Below, piece after piece: positions 1-8,200 of a stretch of DNA of 49,545 nt (the stretch's first letter is position 1; each line of letters starts with the position of its first letter). The notes under the pieces were generated by a model. The model did not search any database, had not been told where the DNA came from, and saw only the letters and a program-made list of their open reading frames with translations. Made by a program: the position numbers and the translations under genes. The stretch lies in the NCBI GenBank assembly GCA_016291895.1, contig JAEEZO010000035.1:1-49545 (forward strand). The letters are read 5' to 3'. Source of the stretch: Caryophanales bacterium (GTDB taxonomy: Bacteria > Bacillota_I > Bacilli_A > RF39 > UBA660).

Positions 1-60
1 ATATCTTTTAATAATAAATTCTTTTGTTTTTGCTGATAACATCGTTTTCTTTTTTCTCAT
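1..60 (-). CDS. 5' end of an unidentified gene running off the left edge
   Basis: Only the first 20 codons are visible, reading MRKKKTMLSAKTKEFIIKRY. The reading frame is open to the window edge. The start is supported by a perfect GGAGG ribosome binding site on the - strand (complement of 68-72), seven bases before the ATG at 60-58. It is the only - strand gene seen and is divergent from the GltD-like gene. The basic start suggests a cytoplasmic or DNA-binding protein, but the family cannot be recognised from 20 residues. Confidence 0.6.
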   Translation of the reverse strand, partial: MRKKKTMLSAKTKEFIIKRY

Positions 61-90
61 ATTAATACCTCCAATTTTATAATAACAAAA

Positions 91-125
91 AAATGTAAAC
101 AGTGTCTTTTTCACTGTCTACATTT
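91..125. promoter_or_regulatory. 14-bp inverted repeat between divergent genes
   Basis: AAATGTAAACAGTG (91-104) and CACTGTCTACATTT (112-125) form an inverted repeat with one mismatch and a 7-base centre. Read on the - strand it is followed by a seven-T run (complement of 87-93), so it has the form of an intrinsic terminator or leader attenuator in front of the - strand gene. Its ACAGTG/CACTGT core and its place between divergent genes would equally fit an operator for a dimeric repressor. The sequence does not decide between these. Confidence 0.5.
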
Positions 126-153
126 AATGTACCACTTTAAATAGTCTTTTTTT

Positions 154-159
154 TATAAT
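154..159 (+). promoter_or_regulatory. -10 box for the GltD-like gene
   Basis: Perfect TATAAT directly after a T-run (tagtc plus eight T), 24 bases before the ATG at 183. The block tagtc-T8-ataatata is the same as that in front of prepilins 1 and 2, so this promoter type recurs. No good -35 box is seen. Confidence 0.5.
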
Positions 160-182
160 ATACTTTTATTATGGGTGAAAAT

Positions 183-1421
183 ATGAATTATAAAGATTTA
201 GCAAATTATTGTTTAAGTTGTGTTAATAAACCATGTATGAGTGGCTGTCCTCTTAATAATAATATTACGGATTTTATTAAAATGATGAAAGAAGATAAAA
301 TAGAAGAAGCTTTTAATATTTTAATAGAAACAACATATTTATCTAGTATATGTGGAAGAATTTGTCCACATAGTAATCAATGTGAAGGTAAGTGCATTAG
401 AGGAATGAAAGGTGATCCTGTAAGTATTGGAAAACTAGAAGCTTATGTTGGTGATATGGCTCTTGAAAATAATTGGAAAATCAAAATGGAAGAAGAAAAA
501 AATTATCATGTAGCTATAATTGGAAGTGGACCATCAAGTTTATCTTGTGCGTATTATTTAAGACAAAATGGAATAAAGGTAACAATATATGAAAAATATG
601 ATTCCTTAGGGGGAATTATGAGACATAGTATTCCTGATTTTAGACTTGATAAAAAGGTTCTTGATAAAACAATAGATCGTCTATTAAATATGGGTGTTGA
701 TGTTAAATATAATATGACTTTAGGAGAAAATTTATCTTTAGATGATTTAAATAATTTTGATGCTATATATATTGGAATAGGTGCTAATGAATCTAAAAAA
801 TTAGATGTTGAAGGCGCTAATTTAAATGGTGTTATTGGTGGTAATGAATTATTAGAAAAAAAACTAGATTATGATTTTAATAATAAAAAAGTAATTGTTT
901 ATGGTGGTGGTAATGTTGCCATGGATGTAGCAAGAACTGTTAAAAGAAATTATAATGCTGATGTCACTGTTGTTTATCGAAGAAATGAATATTTGATGCC
1001 TGCTTCTAAAGAAGAAGTTAAAGGTGCTAAAGAAGATAATATCAATTTTCTTTTTCAAACGAATATTATTAAAATTAATGGTGATCAAAAAGTTAATTCA
1101 CTTGAAGTAGTGAAAACAGATTTATTAAGTACAGGATTTGGTAGACCAAGTGTTGTTAATATACCTGATACTAATTATTCCATTCCTTGTGATTATCTAT
1201 TATTATGTATTGGTTCAAAACCTTATAATCTAACAAATAAGATTGGTGTAGAATTAGATGAAGAAGGTTATATTGTTACCGATGGTATGTATCATACAAG
1301 TAATTCTAAAGTATATGCTGGTGGCGATATTATTAAGACTAATCAAACAGTTGCTTTTGCCTCAAAAAGTGGTATAGAAGCTGCTAAACAAATAATTAAT
1401 GACATACTTAAAAAAGACTAG
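183..1421 (+). CDS. GltD-like NAD(P)H-dependent flavin oxidoreductase
   Basis: This protein of 412 aa resembles the small subunit of glutamate synthase and related electron-bifurcating oxidoreductases. An N-terminal Fer4_20-type region has Cys at about 10, 13, 18 and 22 and a second cluster (CGRICPHSNQCEGKC) near 60-75, expected to bind two 4Fe-4S clusters. A Rossmann FAD motif (IIGSGPSS) follows near 112, an NAD(P) motif (VYGGGNVAMD) near 238, and a C-terminal FAD-contact motif (GGDI) near 383. The ATG at 171 was rejected because GGGTGA sits five bases before the ATG at 183, as in its neighbours. It is shorter than typical GltD (about 460-490 aa), and no large subunit is in the window, so the electron acceptor is unknown. 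Its stop codon lies inside the terminator stem. The last codons are copied downstream of prepilin 1. Confidence 0.85.
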   Translation: MNYKDLANYCLSCVNKPCMSGCPLNNNITDFIKMMKEDKIEEAFNILIETTYLSSICGRICPHSNQCEGKCIRGMKGDPVSIGKLEAYVGDMALENNWKIKMEEEKNYHVAIIGSGPSSLSCAYYLRQNGIKVTIYEKYDSLGGIMRHSIPDFRLDKKVLDKTIDRLLNMGVDVKYNMTLGENLSLDDLNNFDAIYIGIGANESKKLDVEGANLNGVIGGNELLEKKLDYDFNNKKVIVYGGGNVAMDVARTVKRNYNADVTVVYRRNEYLMPASKEEVKGAKEDNINFLFQTNIIKINGDQKVNSLEVVKTDLLSTGFGRPSVVNIPDTNYSIPCDYLLLCIGSKPYNLTNKIGVELDEEGYIVTDGMYHTSNSKVYAGGDIIKTNQTVAFASKSGIEAAKQIINDILKKD

Positions 1422-1437
1422 TAATAGTCTTTTTTTT
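1413..1437 (+). terminator. Terminator containing the stop codon of the GltD-like gene
   Basis: AAAGACTA - GTAA - TAGTCTTT forms an 8-bp stem followed by Ts. The TAG stop (1419-1421) is part of the stem and loop. The T-run merges into the TATAAT of the next gene. Confidence 0.85.
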
Positions 1438-1447
1438 ATAATATAAT
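1437..1447 (+). promoter_or_regulatory. Overlapping -10 boxes for prepilin 1
   Basis: Two TATAAT hexamers overlap by one base (1437-1442, 1442-1447), starting on the last T of the upstream terminator. The expected leader is only about 15 bases and is mostly AGGTGAT. No clear -35 box, since that position falls within the terminator stem. Confidence 0.6.
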
Positions 1448-1464
1448 TGATAATAGGTGATAAT

Positions 1465-4400
1465 ATGAAAAATAAAGGTTTCACACTAGTAGAAATGTTA
1501 GCAGTACTAGTAATTCTAGGCCTATTAATAGGAATAGGTGTTTTTACTGTTAATAATATAAGAGATAACGCTGAAAAAAATTATTATGTATCAATGGAAG
1601 ATACATTAAAAATCGCAGGTAACGATTACTTTAATGATAACCGTGAAGATCGACCAATTGATGATTATAACTTTGTATCTCTTGAAACCCTTGAAGACCA
1701 CGAGTATCTTGATGTATTAAAAACATATGATAAAAAAGAAGATTGTGATAAAAGTAGTGGAGTCTATATTTATAATACGGAAACTGGAAATGAATATGAA
1801 GTTTGCTTAAAATGTGGAATACATAAAAGTACTGGTCTTTATTGTAATGGTAAAAAGACAGGACAAATCATGATAACAGGAAGTACGAATACAGGATCTT
1901 TTTATAATCCAACGCTATCATATGTAGGAACCCCATGGTCAAATGCGAGTTATATAAATGTAACATTTAAGTTAATGGGAGAAGATGTATCAACTAATAA
2001 ATTTGAAATATATAATGGAAATACGAATGCGCTTGATAGTACATGTACAAGTATCAGTGCCAATAGTTGTACAAGTAGAATGAGTGTAACAGGAAGTTAT
2101 TATGTAATAGCATATAATGGTTCGGAAAAAGTAGGAAATAGAAAATATTTCAATATCAAGATTGATAATACACCACCAACATTTGATATTAAAAATCAAG
2201 AACAAGAAAAAGACTTGGGTGATGGATATGAGTTTTCATATAATAATGAAGTAATAAATATTCATGATGATAATGGATACAAGAGTGCAGTATTCTCATT
2301 AAAAGAATTAGTAGATACAAATCCAAGTGTTAATATCGTTAATAAAGATTTAACTGCAAGTAATTTACAGATACTTGAGACTCTACCTAGTGGAAAATAT
2401 CGATTAACGGTAACGGTAACTGATTATGCTAAGAACTCAACATCAAAATCAATTGAATTTGCCATTAAATATAATGTTGATATGGTATATTTTGATAATA
2501 CCGAAACAAGACATGATATGGGAGCAATAAGAGTATATACTAATGGGTTCTATGATGGCTTGTTAACTCAAGTAACCATAAATGGTAGTCTTAAAACTGC
2601 AGATTGGTATGATAATACAAACTTTGATGCTCATGGGGAACTAACATATGACTTTAGTAGAAAAGTAACAAAAACAAGTAGACATACATTATATGGAAGA
2701 GAAAAAAGAGAAGTAATAGATCCTAATACAGAACCGCATTGTAATAACAATAATGATTTCACATATAATGCATCTGATCAAGAACTTGTAACTGCTCAAC
2801 CTGGATATCATGTAACAAATAATGTTCAAACAGATGCTGATACTTATATAATAATTGCAATGCCAGATGAAAATTTCACTTGGGCTGATAATACAAGAAC
2901 TTATAAAATGATTCAATGTACAATAAAAAGATATAAAGTAACAACACCATCTAGTCCATGTGTTTCTGGATTAGTTTATAACGGCTCAGATCAAGTTTTA
3001 ATTAAAGATGCATATGGTGGTGCTAATGGTAAAATTCAAGCATTTACTCCAAGTAAGGATTTATATACTTTTTCTCCAATAACTGGAAAAAATGCTGGAA
3101 CGTACAACGTTGGTTTTAATCTTGCAGATAAAAAAAATCTTGAATGGGATGATGGAACTCAGAATAATAAATCATATGCATGTTCAATTGCTAAATATCC
3201 AGTTTCAGCTCCAGTTAATCCATGTAAGGAAGGATTAGTATTTAATAATAATATTCAAATATTAATTAAAGATGGATATGGAACTCATCATTCGTATGGA
3301 AGTGATGATTCTCCAACGCAGTATACACAAAATAAGACTTCATTTAATGAAGTTACTTATCAAGTAACACCAGATTCTGGAATATTTGCTGGAGATCATA
3401 ATATTTCCTTTATCTTGGCTAATCCTAACAACTTTCAATGGTCTGATGGTACAACAGCAAATAAGACATTTACGTGTAAAATAGCAAAATATCAACAAAC
3501 TAAACCAAATGATCCATGTGTCAGTGGATTGGTATACAATGGAGGAGCACAAACTCTTATAAAGAGTAGTGTTGGAACAAATGGAAGTTTTAGTGCTCTT
3601 ACACCTAGTAAGGTAATGTACACTTATTCACCAACAACAGCAACAAATGCTGGTACTCATTCTGTATCTTTTAGTATTAGTGATACCACTAATGTTGAAT
3701 GGTCTGATGGAACAAATAGTGCAGTTTCTTACGATTGTAAGATTGCCAAAGCACCAGTTAGCTGGGATGCAGATGGAGATTTTGATGTTGAATATTGTGG
3801 ATATAATGGAAGTTGTTGTGCTTTATTAAGATCCAAAGAATTTTCTCCAAACGTTAAAAATGGTGAAGGAGTTTATTTAGATGGAAAGGTTGGATCTTTA
3901 ACTAGTTATGGAGCATGGCAATATAATGTTAGTGTTAGTTTCTCCAAAGTTCAATTAGCAGGAGCAAATACCAATAATTATTACATAACTAACCCTAGTT
4001 CAACAGTTAATATTAATCAAGGTAAATCAACTGTAGTTATTTCAACCGAATCAGATGAGAAAGATTATGATGGAACTCCACTAACAAATAGTAACTATTC
4101 AGTTGATGGAGCTTGTGGTGATACTGTAACAGCTGATATGAATAGTTCAATAACAAATCCTGGAGAAATAGGAAACGTTCCAACTAATATACAAGTAAAA
4201 TATGGTGGTAATGACATGAGTAGTTATGTTACTATTTCAACTCCTGCTGATAAGATAGGTAAATTAAAAGTTAACGATAAATCTTCACCTTCATGTTCAT
4301 TCACAGTATCTGAAGCAGGAGTATATTCTTTAACAGCAACTGATAATTTTGCGATTGGAACAGTTTCAGGTTCTCATAGTGGTACTTCCTTTGGTAACCC

Positions 4401-5241
4401 ATGGAAAAATCCAAATTGTGGTGCACCAAAAACCACTTATAAATCAGATTTTACAATTAAAGCTGCTGGAACGGCAACTGCAACAGTTACTGATTGCTCA
4501 GGTAATACTGGATCATGTTCAATAACAGTAGAAAAGGTTAGACAAAAACATACTGCAACATGTAAAACCTATAAATCTTGTGCAACAAGTGGCTGTGGTT
4601 GTGATGAATATAATTCATGTGCAACAAGTGGCTGTGGTTGTAATGAATATAAGTCATGTGCAACAAGTGGCTGTGGTTGTAATGAATATAAATCATGTAA
4701 AACAAGTGGCTGTGGTTGTAAGACTTATAAAACATGTGCAGATGATGATTGTGGATGTGATGAATATAAATCATGTGCAACAAGTGGCTGTGGTTGCAAG
4801 ACTTATAAAACATGTGCCAATAGTGATTGTGGCTGTTTGTTTACATTATTTGGTGTATGTTTTCCAAAAACATGTGCAACAAGTGCTTGTGGATGTGATG
4901 AATACAAATCATGTAAAGATAGTGCCTGTGGTTGCAAGACTTATAAATCATGCGCAACAAGTGATTGTGGCTGTGATGAATATAAATCATGTAAAAATAG
5001 TGCTTGTGGTTGTAATGAATATAAATCATGTAAAAATAGTGCTTGTGGTTGCAATGAATATAAAACATGTGCAAATAGTGCCTGTGGTTGCAAGACTTAT
5101 AAAACATGTGCAGATAGTTCATGTGGTTGTAGTAAATGGAATGAATATGGTGATTGGGTAGATGATAAGGATTGCGTTGAAGGGGAGTCAACTGATCATA
5201 AAACCATTACTGGATGCCGAGAAATCTTTAGAAAAAAATAA
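1465..5241 (+). CDS. Giant modular prepilin 1 with C-terminal Cys-rich tandem repeats
   Basis: This 1258 aa protein starts with a class III prepilin leader, MKNKG/FTLVEM, with Glu at mature position 5 and a hydrophobic helix to about residue 29. A prepilin peptidase would cleave after Gly5. A pilin-like N-domain with a CLKC motif near 113 is followed by an Ig-like segment near 232. Then come four roughly 70-95 residue MBG-like repeats from about 422 (YNxxxQ ... WSDGT ... CKIAKY), a related module near 762, a YDG-type domain near 855 and a short Cys-flanked domain near 938. The end is fourteen 13-residue Cys repeats (1033-1222) and a 36-residue tail. The upstream ATG at 1447 was rejected because AGGTGAT precedes the ATG at 1465. 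Most pilins are 120-250 aa, so this is far larger. The first 490 residues are nearly identical to prepilin 2. A surface adhesin or pilus-tip role is inferred; no assembly ATPase or platform gene is in the window. Confidence 0.85.
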   Translation: MKNKGFTLVEMLAVLVILGLLIGIGVFTVNNIRDNAEKNYYVSMEDTLKIAGNDYFNDNREDRPIDDYNFVSLETLEDHEYLDVLKTYDKKEDCDKSSGVYIYNTETGNEYEVCLKCGIHKSTGLYCNGKKTGQIMITGSTNTGSFYNPTLSYVGTPWSNASYINVTFKLMGEDVSTNKFEIYNGNTNALDSTCTSISANSCTSRMSVTGSYYVIAYNGSEKVGNRKYFNIKIDNTPPTFDIKNQEQEKDLGDGYEFSYNNEVINIHDDNGYKSAVFSLKELVDTNPSVNIVNKDLTASNLQILETLPSGKYRLTVTVTDYAKNSTSKSIEFAIKYNVDMVYFDNTETRHDMGAIRVYTNGFYDGLLTQVTINGSLKTADWYDNTNFDAHGELTYDFSRKVTKTSRHTLYGREKREVIDPNTEPHCNNNNDFTYNASDQELVTAQPGYHVTNNVQTDADTYIIIAMPDENFTWADNTRTYKMIQCTIKRYKVTTPSSPCVSGLVYNGSDQVLIKDAYGGANGKIQAFTPSKDLYTFSPITGKNAGTYNVGFNLADKKNLEWDDGTQNNKSYACSIAKYPVSAPVNPCKEGLVFNNNIQILIKDGYGTHHSYGSDDSPTQYTQNKTSFNEVTYQVTPDSGIFAGDHNISFILANPNNFQWSDGTTANKTFTCKIAKYQQTKPNDPCVSGLVYNGGAQTLIKSSVGTNGSFSALTPSKVMYTYSPTTATNAGTHSVSFSISDTTNVEWSDGTNSAVSYDCKIAKAPVSWDADGDFDVEYCGYNGSCCALLRSKEFSPNVKNGEGVYLDGKVGSLTSYGAWQYNVSVSFSKVQLAGANTNNYYITNPSSTVNINQGKSTVVISTESDEKDYDGTPLTNSNYSVDGACGDTVTADMNSSITNPGEIGNVPTNIQVKYGGNDMSSYVTISTPADKIGKLKVNDKSSPSCSFTVSEAGVYSLTATDNFAIGTVSGSHSGTSFGNPWKNPNCGAPKTTYKSDFTIKAAGTATATVTDCSGNTGSCSITVEKVRQKHTATCKTYKSCATSGCGCDEYNSCATSGCGCNEYKSCATSGCGCNEYKSCKTSGCGCKTYKTCADDDCGCDEYKSCATSGCGCKTYKTCANSDCGCLFTLFGVCFPKTCATSACGCDEYKSCKDSACGCKTYKSCATSDCGCDEYKSCKNSACGCNEYKSCKNSACGCNEYKTCANSACGCKTYKTCADSSCGCSKWNEYGDWVDDKDCVEGESTDHKTITGCREIFRKK
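4561..5130 (+). repeat. 39-bp coding tandem repeat, 14 Cys-rich units (prepilin 1)
   Basis: Fourteen copies of a 13-residue unit, consensus [KDN][TE]Y[KN][ST]CxxSxCGC, each with three Cys (C-x4-C-G-C). The array is interrupted once, at unit 8, by a hydrophobic LFTLFGVCFP segment. The spacing is otherwise exact, with no frameshift. Confidence 0.95.
4820..4886 (+). repeat. 67-nt patch identical to prepilin 2 (copy 1)
   Basis: This stretch encodes the LFTLFGVCFP interruption and its flanks. It matches 8556-8622 base for base, while the surrounding Cys repeats differ at many positions, including third codon positions. Confidence 0.9.
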
Positions 5242-5266
5242 AAAGACTAGTAATAGTCTTTTTTTT
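5242..5266 (+). terminator. Terminator of prepilin 1, copied from the GltD-like gene end
   Basis: AAAGACTA - GTAA - TAGTCTTT plus T-run, the same as 1413-1437. Here AAA GAC TAG is no longer coding, because prepilin 1 already ends with TAA at 5239-5241. It is a relic of the last codons of the GltD-like gene. Confidence 0.9.
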
Positions 5267-5276
5267 ATAATATAAT
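5266..5276 (+). promoter_or_regulatory. Overlapping -10 boxes for prepilin 2
   Basis: Two overlapping TATAAT hexamers directly after the terminator T-run, the same as the prepilin 1 promoter apart from a one-base shorter leader. Confidence 0.6.
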
Positions 5277-5293
5277 TAATAATAGGTGATAAT

Positions 5294-8200
5294 ATGAAAA
5301 ATAAAGGTTTCACACTAGTAGAAATGTTAGCAGTACTAGTAATTCTAGGCCTATTAATAGGAATAGGTGTTTTTACTGTTAATAATATAAGAGATAATGC
5401 TGAAAAGAATTATTATGTATCAATGGAAGATACATTAAAGATTGCAGGTAACGATTACTTTAATGATAACCGTGAAGATCGACCAATTGATGATTATAAC
5501 TTTGTATCTCTTGAAACCCTTGAAGATCACGAGTATCTTGATGTATTAAAAACATATGATAAAAAAGAAGATTGTGATAAAAGTAGTGGAGTCTATATTT
5601 ATAATACGGAAACTGGAAATGAATATGAAGTTTGCTTAAAATGTGGAATACATAAAAGTACGGGTCTTTATTGTAATGGTAAAAAGACTGGACAAATCAT
5701 GATAACAGGAAAAACCAACACAGGAGGATTTTATAATCCAACGTTATCATATGTAGGAACCCCATGGTCAAACGCAAGTTATATTAATGTAACATTCAAA
5801 TTAATGGGAGAAGATGTATCAACTAATAAGTTTGAAATATATAATGGAAATACGAATGAACTTGATAGTACATGTACAAATATAAGTGCCAATAGTTGTA
5901 CAAGTAGAATGAGTGTAACAGGAAGTTATTATGTAATAGCATATAATGGTTCGGAAAAAGTAGGAAATAGAAAATATTTCAATATCAAGATTGATAATAC
6001 ACCACCAACATTTGACATTAAAGATCAAGAACAAGAAAAAGACTTGGGTGATGGATATGAATTTTCATATAATAATGAAGTAATAAATATTCATGATGAT
6101 AATGGATATAAGAGTGCAGTATTCTCATTAAAAGAATTAGTAGATACAAATCCAAGTGTTAATATCGTTAATAAAGATTTAACTGCAAGTAATTTACAGA
6201 TACTTGAGACTTTACCTAGCGGAAAATATCGATTAATGGTAACGGTAACCGATTATGCTAAGAACTCAACATCAAAATCAATTGAATTTACTATTAAATA
6301 TAATGTAGACATGGTATATTTTGATAATACCGAAACAAGACATGATATGGGAGCAATAAGAGTATATACAAATGGATTCTATGATGGCTTATTAACTCAA
6401 GTAACCATAAATGGAGATTCTAAAACTGCAGATTGGTATGATAATACAAATTTTGATGCCCATGGTGAACCAAAATATGACTTTAGTAGAAAAGTAACAA
6501 AGACGAGTAGACATACATTATATGGACGAGAAAAAAGAGACGTAATAGATCCTACAACAGAACCACATTGTAATAATGGTAATAATTTCACATATAATGC
6601 ATCTGATCAAGAACTTGTAACTGCTCAACCTGGATATCATGTAACAAATAATGTTCAAAAGAATGCCGGTACTTATATAATAATTGCAATGCCAGATGAA
6701 AATTTCACTTGGGCTGATAATACAAGAACATATAAGATGATTCAATGTACAATAAAGAGATATGAAATTATTAAACCAGTGGATGCTTGTCAACCTAATT
6801 TAATTTATAATGGAAATGACCAAACATTGGTAAAACAAACTTTTATTGATAATAATAAAACGTCATTTGGTTATAAAGCTTATAATATAGATCCGTTAAC
6901 AGGACAAAATGCAGGAGATTATGATGTAGCTTTCTCTTTATGGGATTTAAATAACTATATATGGTCTGATGGATCAATCACAGATAAATCTTTTACTTGT
7001 AATATAGCAAAATATTCTATTTCAGCTCCACCAAATCCTTGTCGATCAGGACTGGTATATAATGGTATGATACAAAAATTAGTTGATTATAGTGGTGATA
7101 ATAATGTAAACCCTACTAATCCACCTATGGTTTCTTCACCTCCAACTTATAGTGGAAAGTTACCTTTATACTATGTAAGAGGATGGTATGGTCAAAGGGC
7201 AGGTGATTATCCTGTAACATATCGTATAATAGATACTAAAAACTTCCAATGGTCAGATGGAACAACAGCTGATAAAGTTTATACATGTTCAATTGCAAAA
7301 TATCAGGCAGAAATTCCTGCAAATCCATGTGCAACTGACTTGGAATATAATAAAAAAGATCAATCTTTATTAAGTTCTAGTGCACCTACTTCTCCTAAAT
7401 TAGAAGACGGAAATGCCGTCTGGTATCATGGTGGTGATTTAACTGGCAAGAATGCTGGTAATTATAAAACCACAATATATCTTAGACCACCAAAAGATTC
7501 CGTAGAATGGTCAGATGGAACAACAGCTGCTAAAGAATTTACTTGTAAAATTGCAAAAGCACCTGTTACTTGGACGACAGATAGAACTTTAATTTATACT
7601 GGTTATAATGCTCGTGAACAAGTTTTAGTTTTAACGATGATATCAGCATTGGGTGATCATATTTCACTAAGATTAGTACCAACAACCGTTAGTTCAGATC
7701 ATGTATATAGTGCGAATGTTAATTTTTCTCCTGGATCTCATGGCGCTGATACATATGCCTCTAATTACTATATTACAAATCCAACAACAACAATCGGCTT
7801 CACTAATGATTCAGTTACAATAACTGCAGGTTCTTCACAAAAAGAATATGATGGCGAACCATTAACAGATGCTACGTTTAAAGAATCTGGAAGTATTGCA
7901 TCAAATGGTGATACATTAACTTCGGTAACAAATACAGGTTCACAAACAGATCCTGGAACAAGTGATAATACACCATCAGCTGCTGTAATAAATTATGGAG
8001 GTATAAATACAACAGGTTATTATAATATTACATATAAAAAAGGTGAGCTTAAAGTTGTCGATACCACACCTCCAACATGTTCTGTATCAGTATCAGAAGC
8101 TGGGGTATTATCTGCAACCGTAAGTGACAATTATAAATTGTGGACATATGGATGGGATAACTATTGGCATGCAAGATCAACTACTAAGACAATTACAGAA

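Noticed and set aside
171..182. Upstream start of the GltD-like gene at 171
   Set aside because: The sequence GGGTGA lies inside this extension at the right distance from the ATG at 183.
4561..5130. Regular 39-bp repeat as a CRISPR array
   Set aside because: There are no spacers: units are contiguous, in frame and coding, and vary at third positions. No cas genes are nearby.
4538..5191. Long open frames on both strands over the Cys-repeat region of prepilin 1 (and 8307-9059 in prepilin 2)
   Set aside because: A 39-bp repeat without stops in one frame keeps other frames open as well. The products are low-complexity His/Tyr or Val/Ala repeats without ribosome binding sites.
1465..5241. Sortase-anchored surface protein
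   Set aside because: No LPxTG-type motif, C-terminal hydrophobic helix or basic tail in any of the four proteins.
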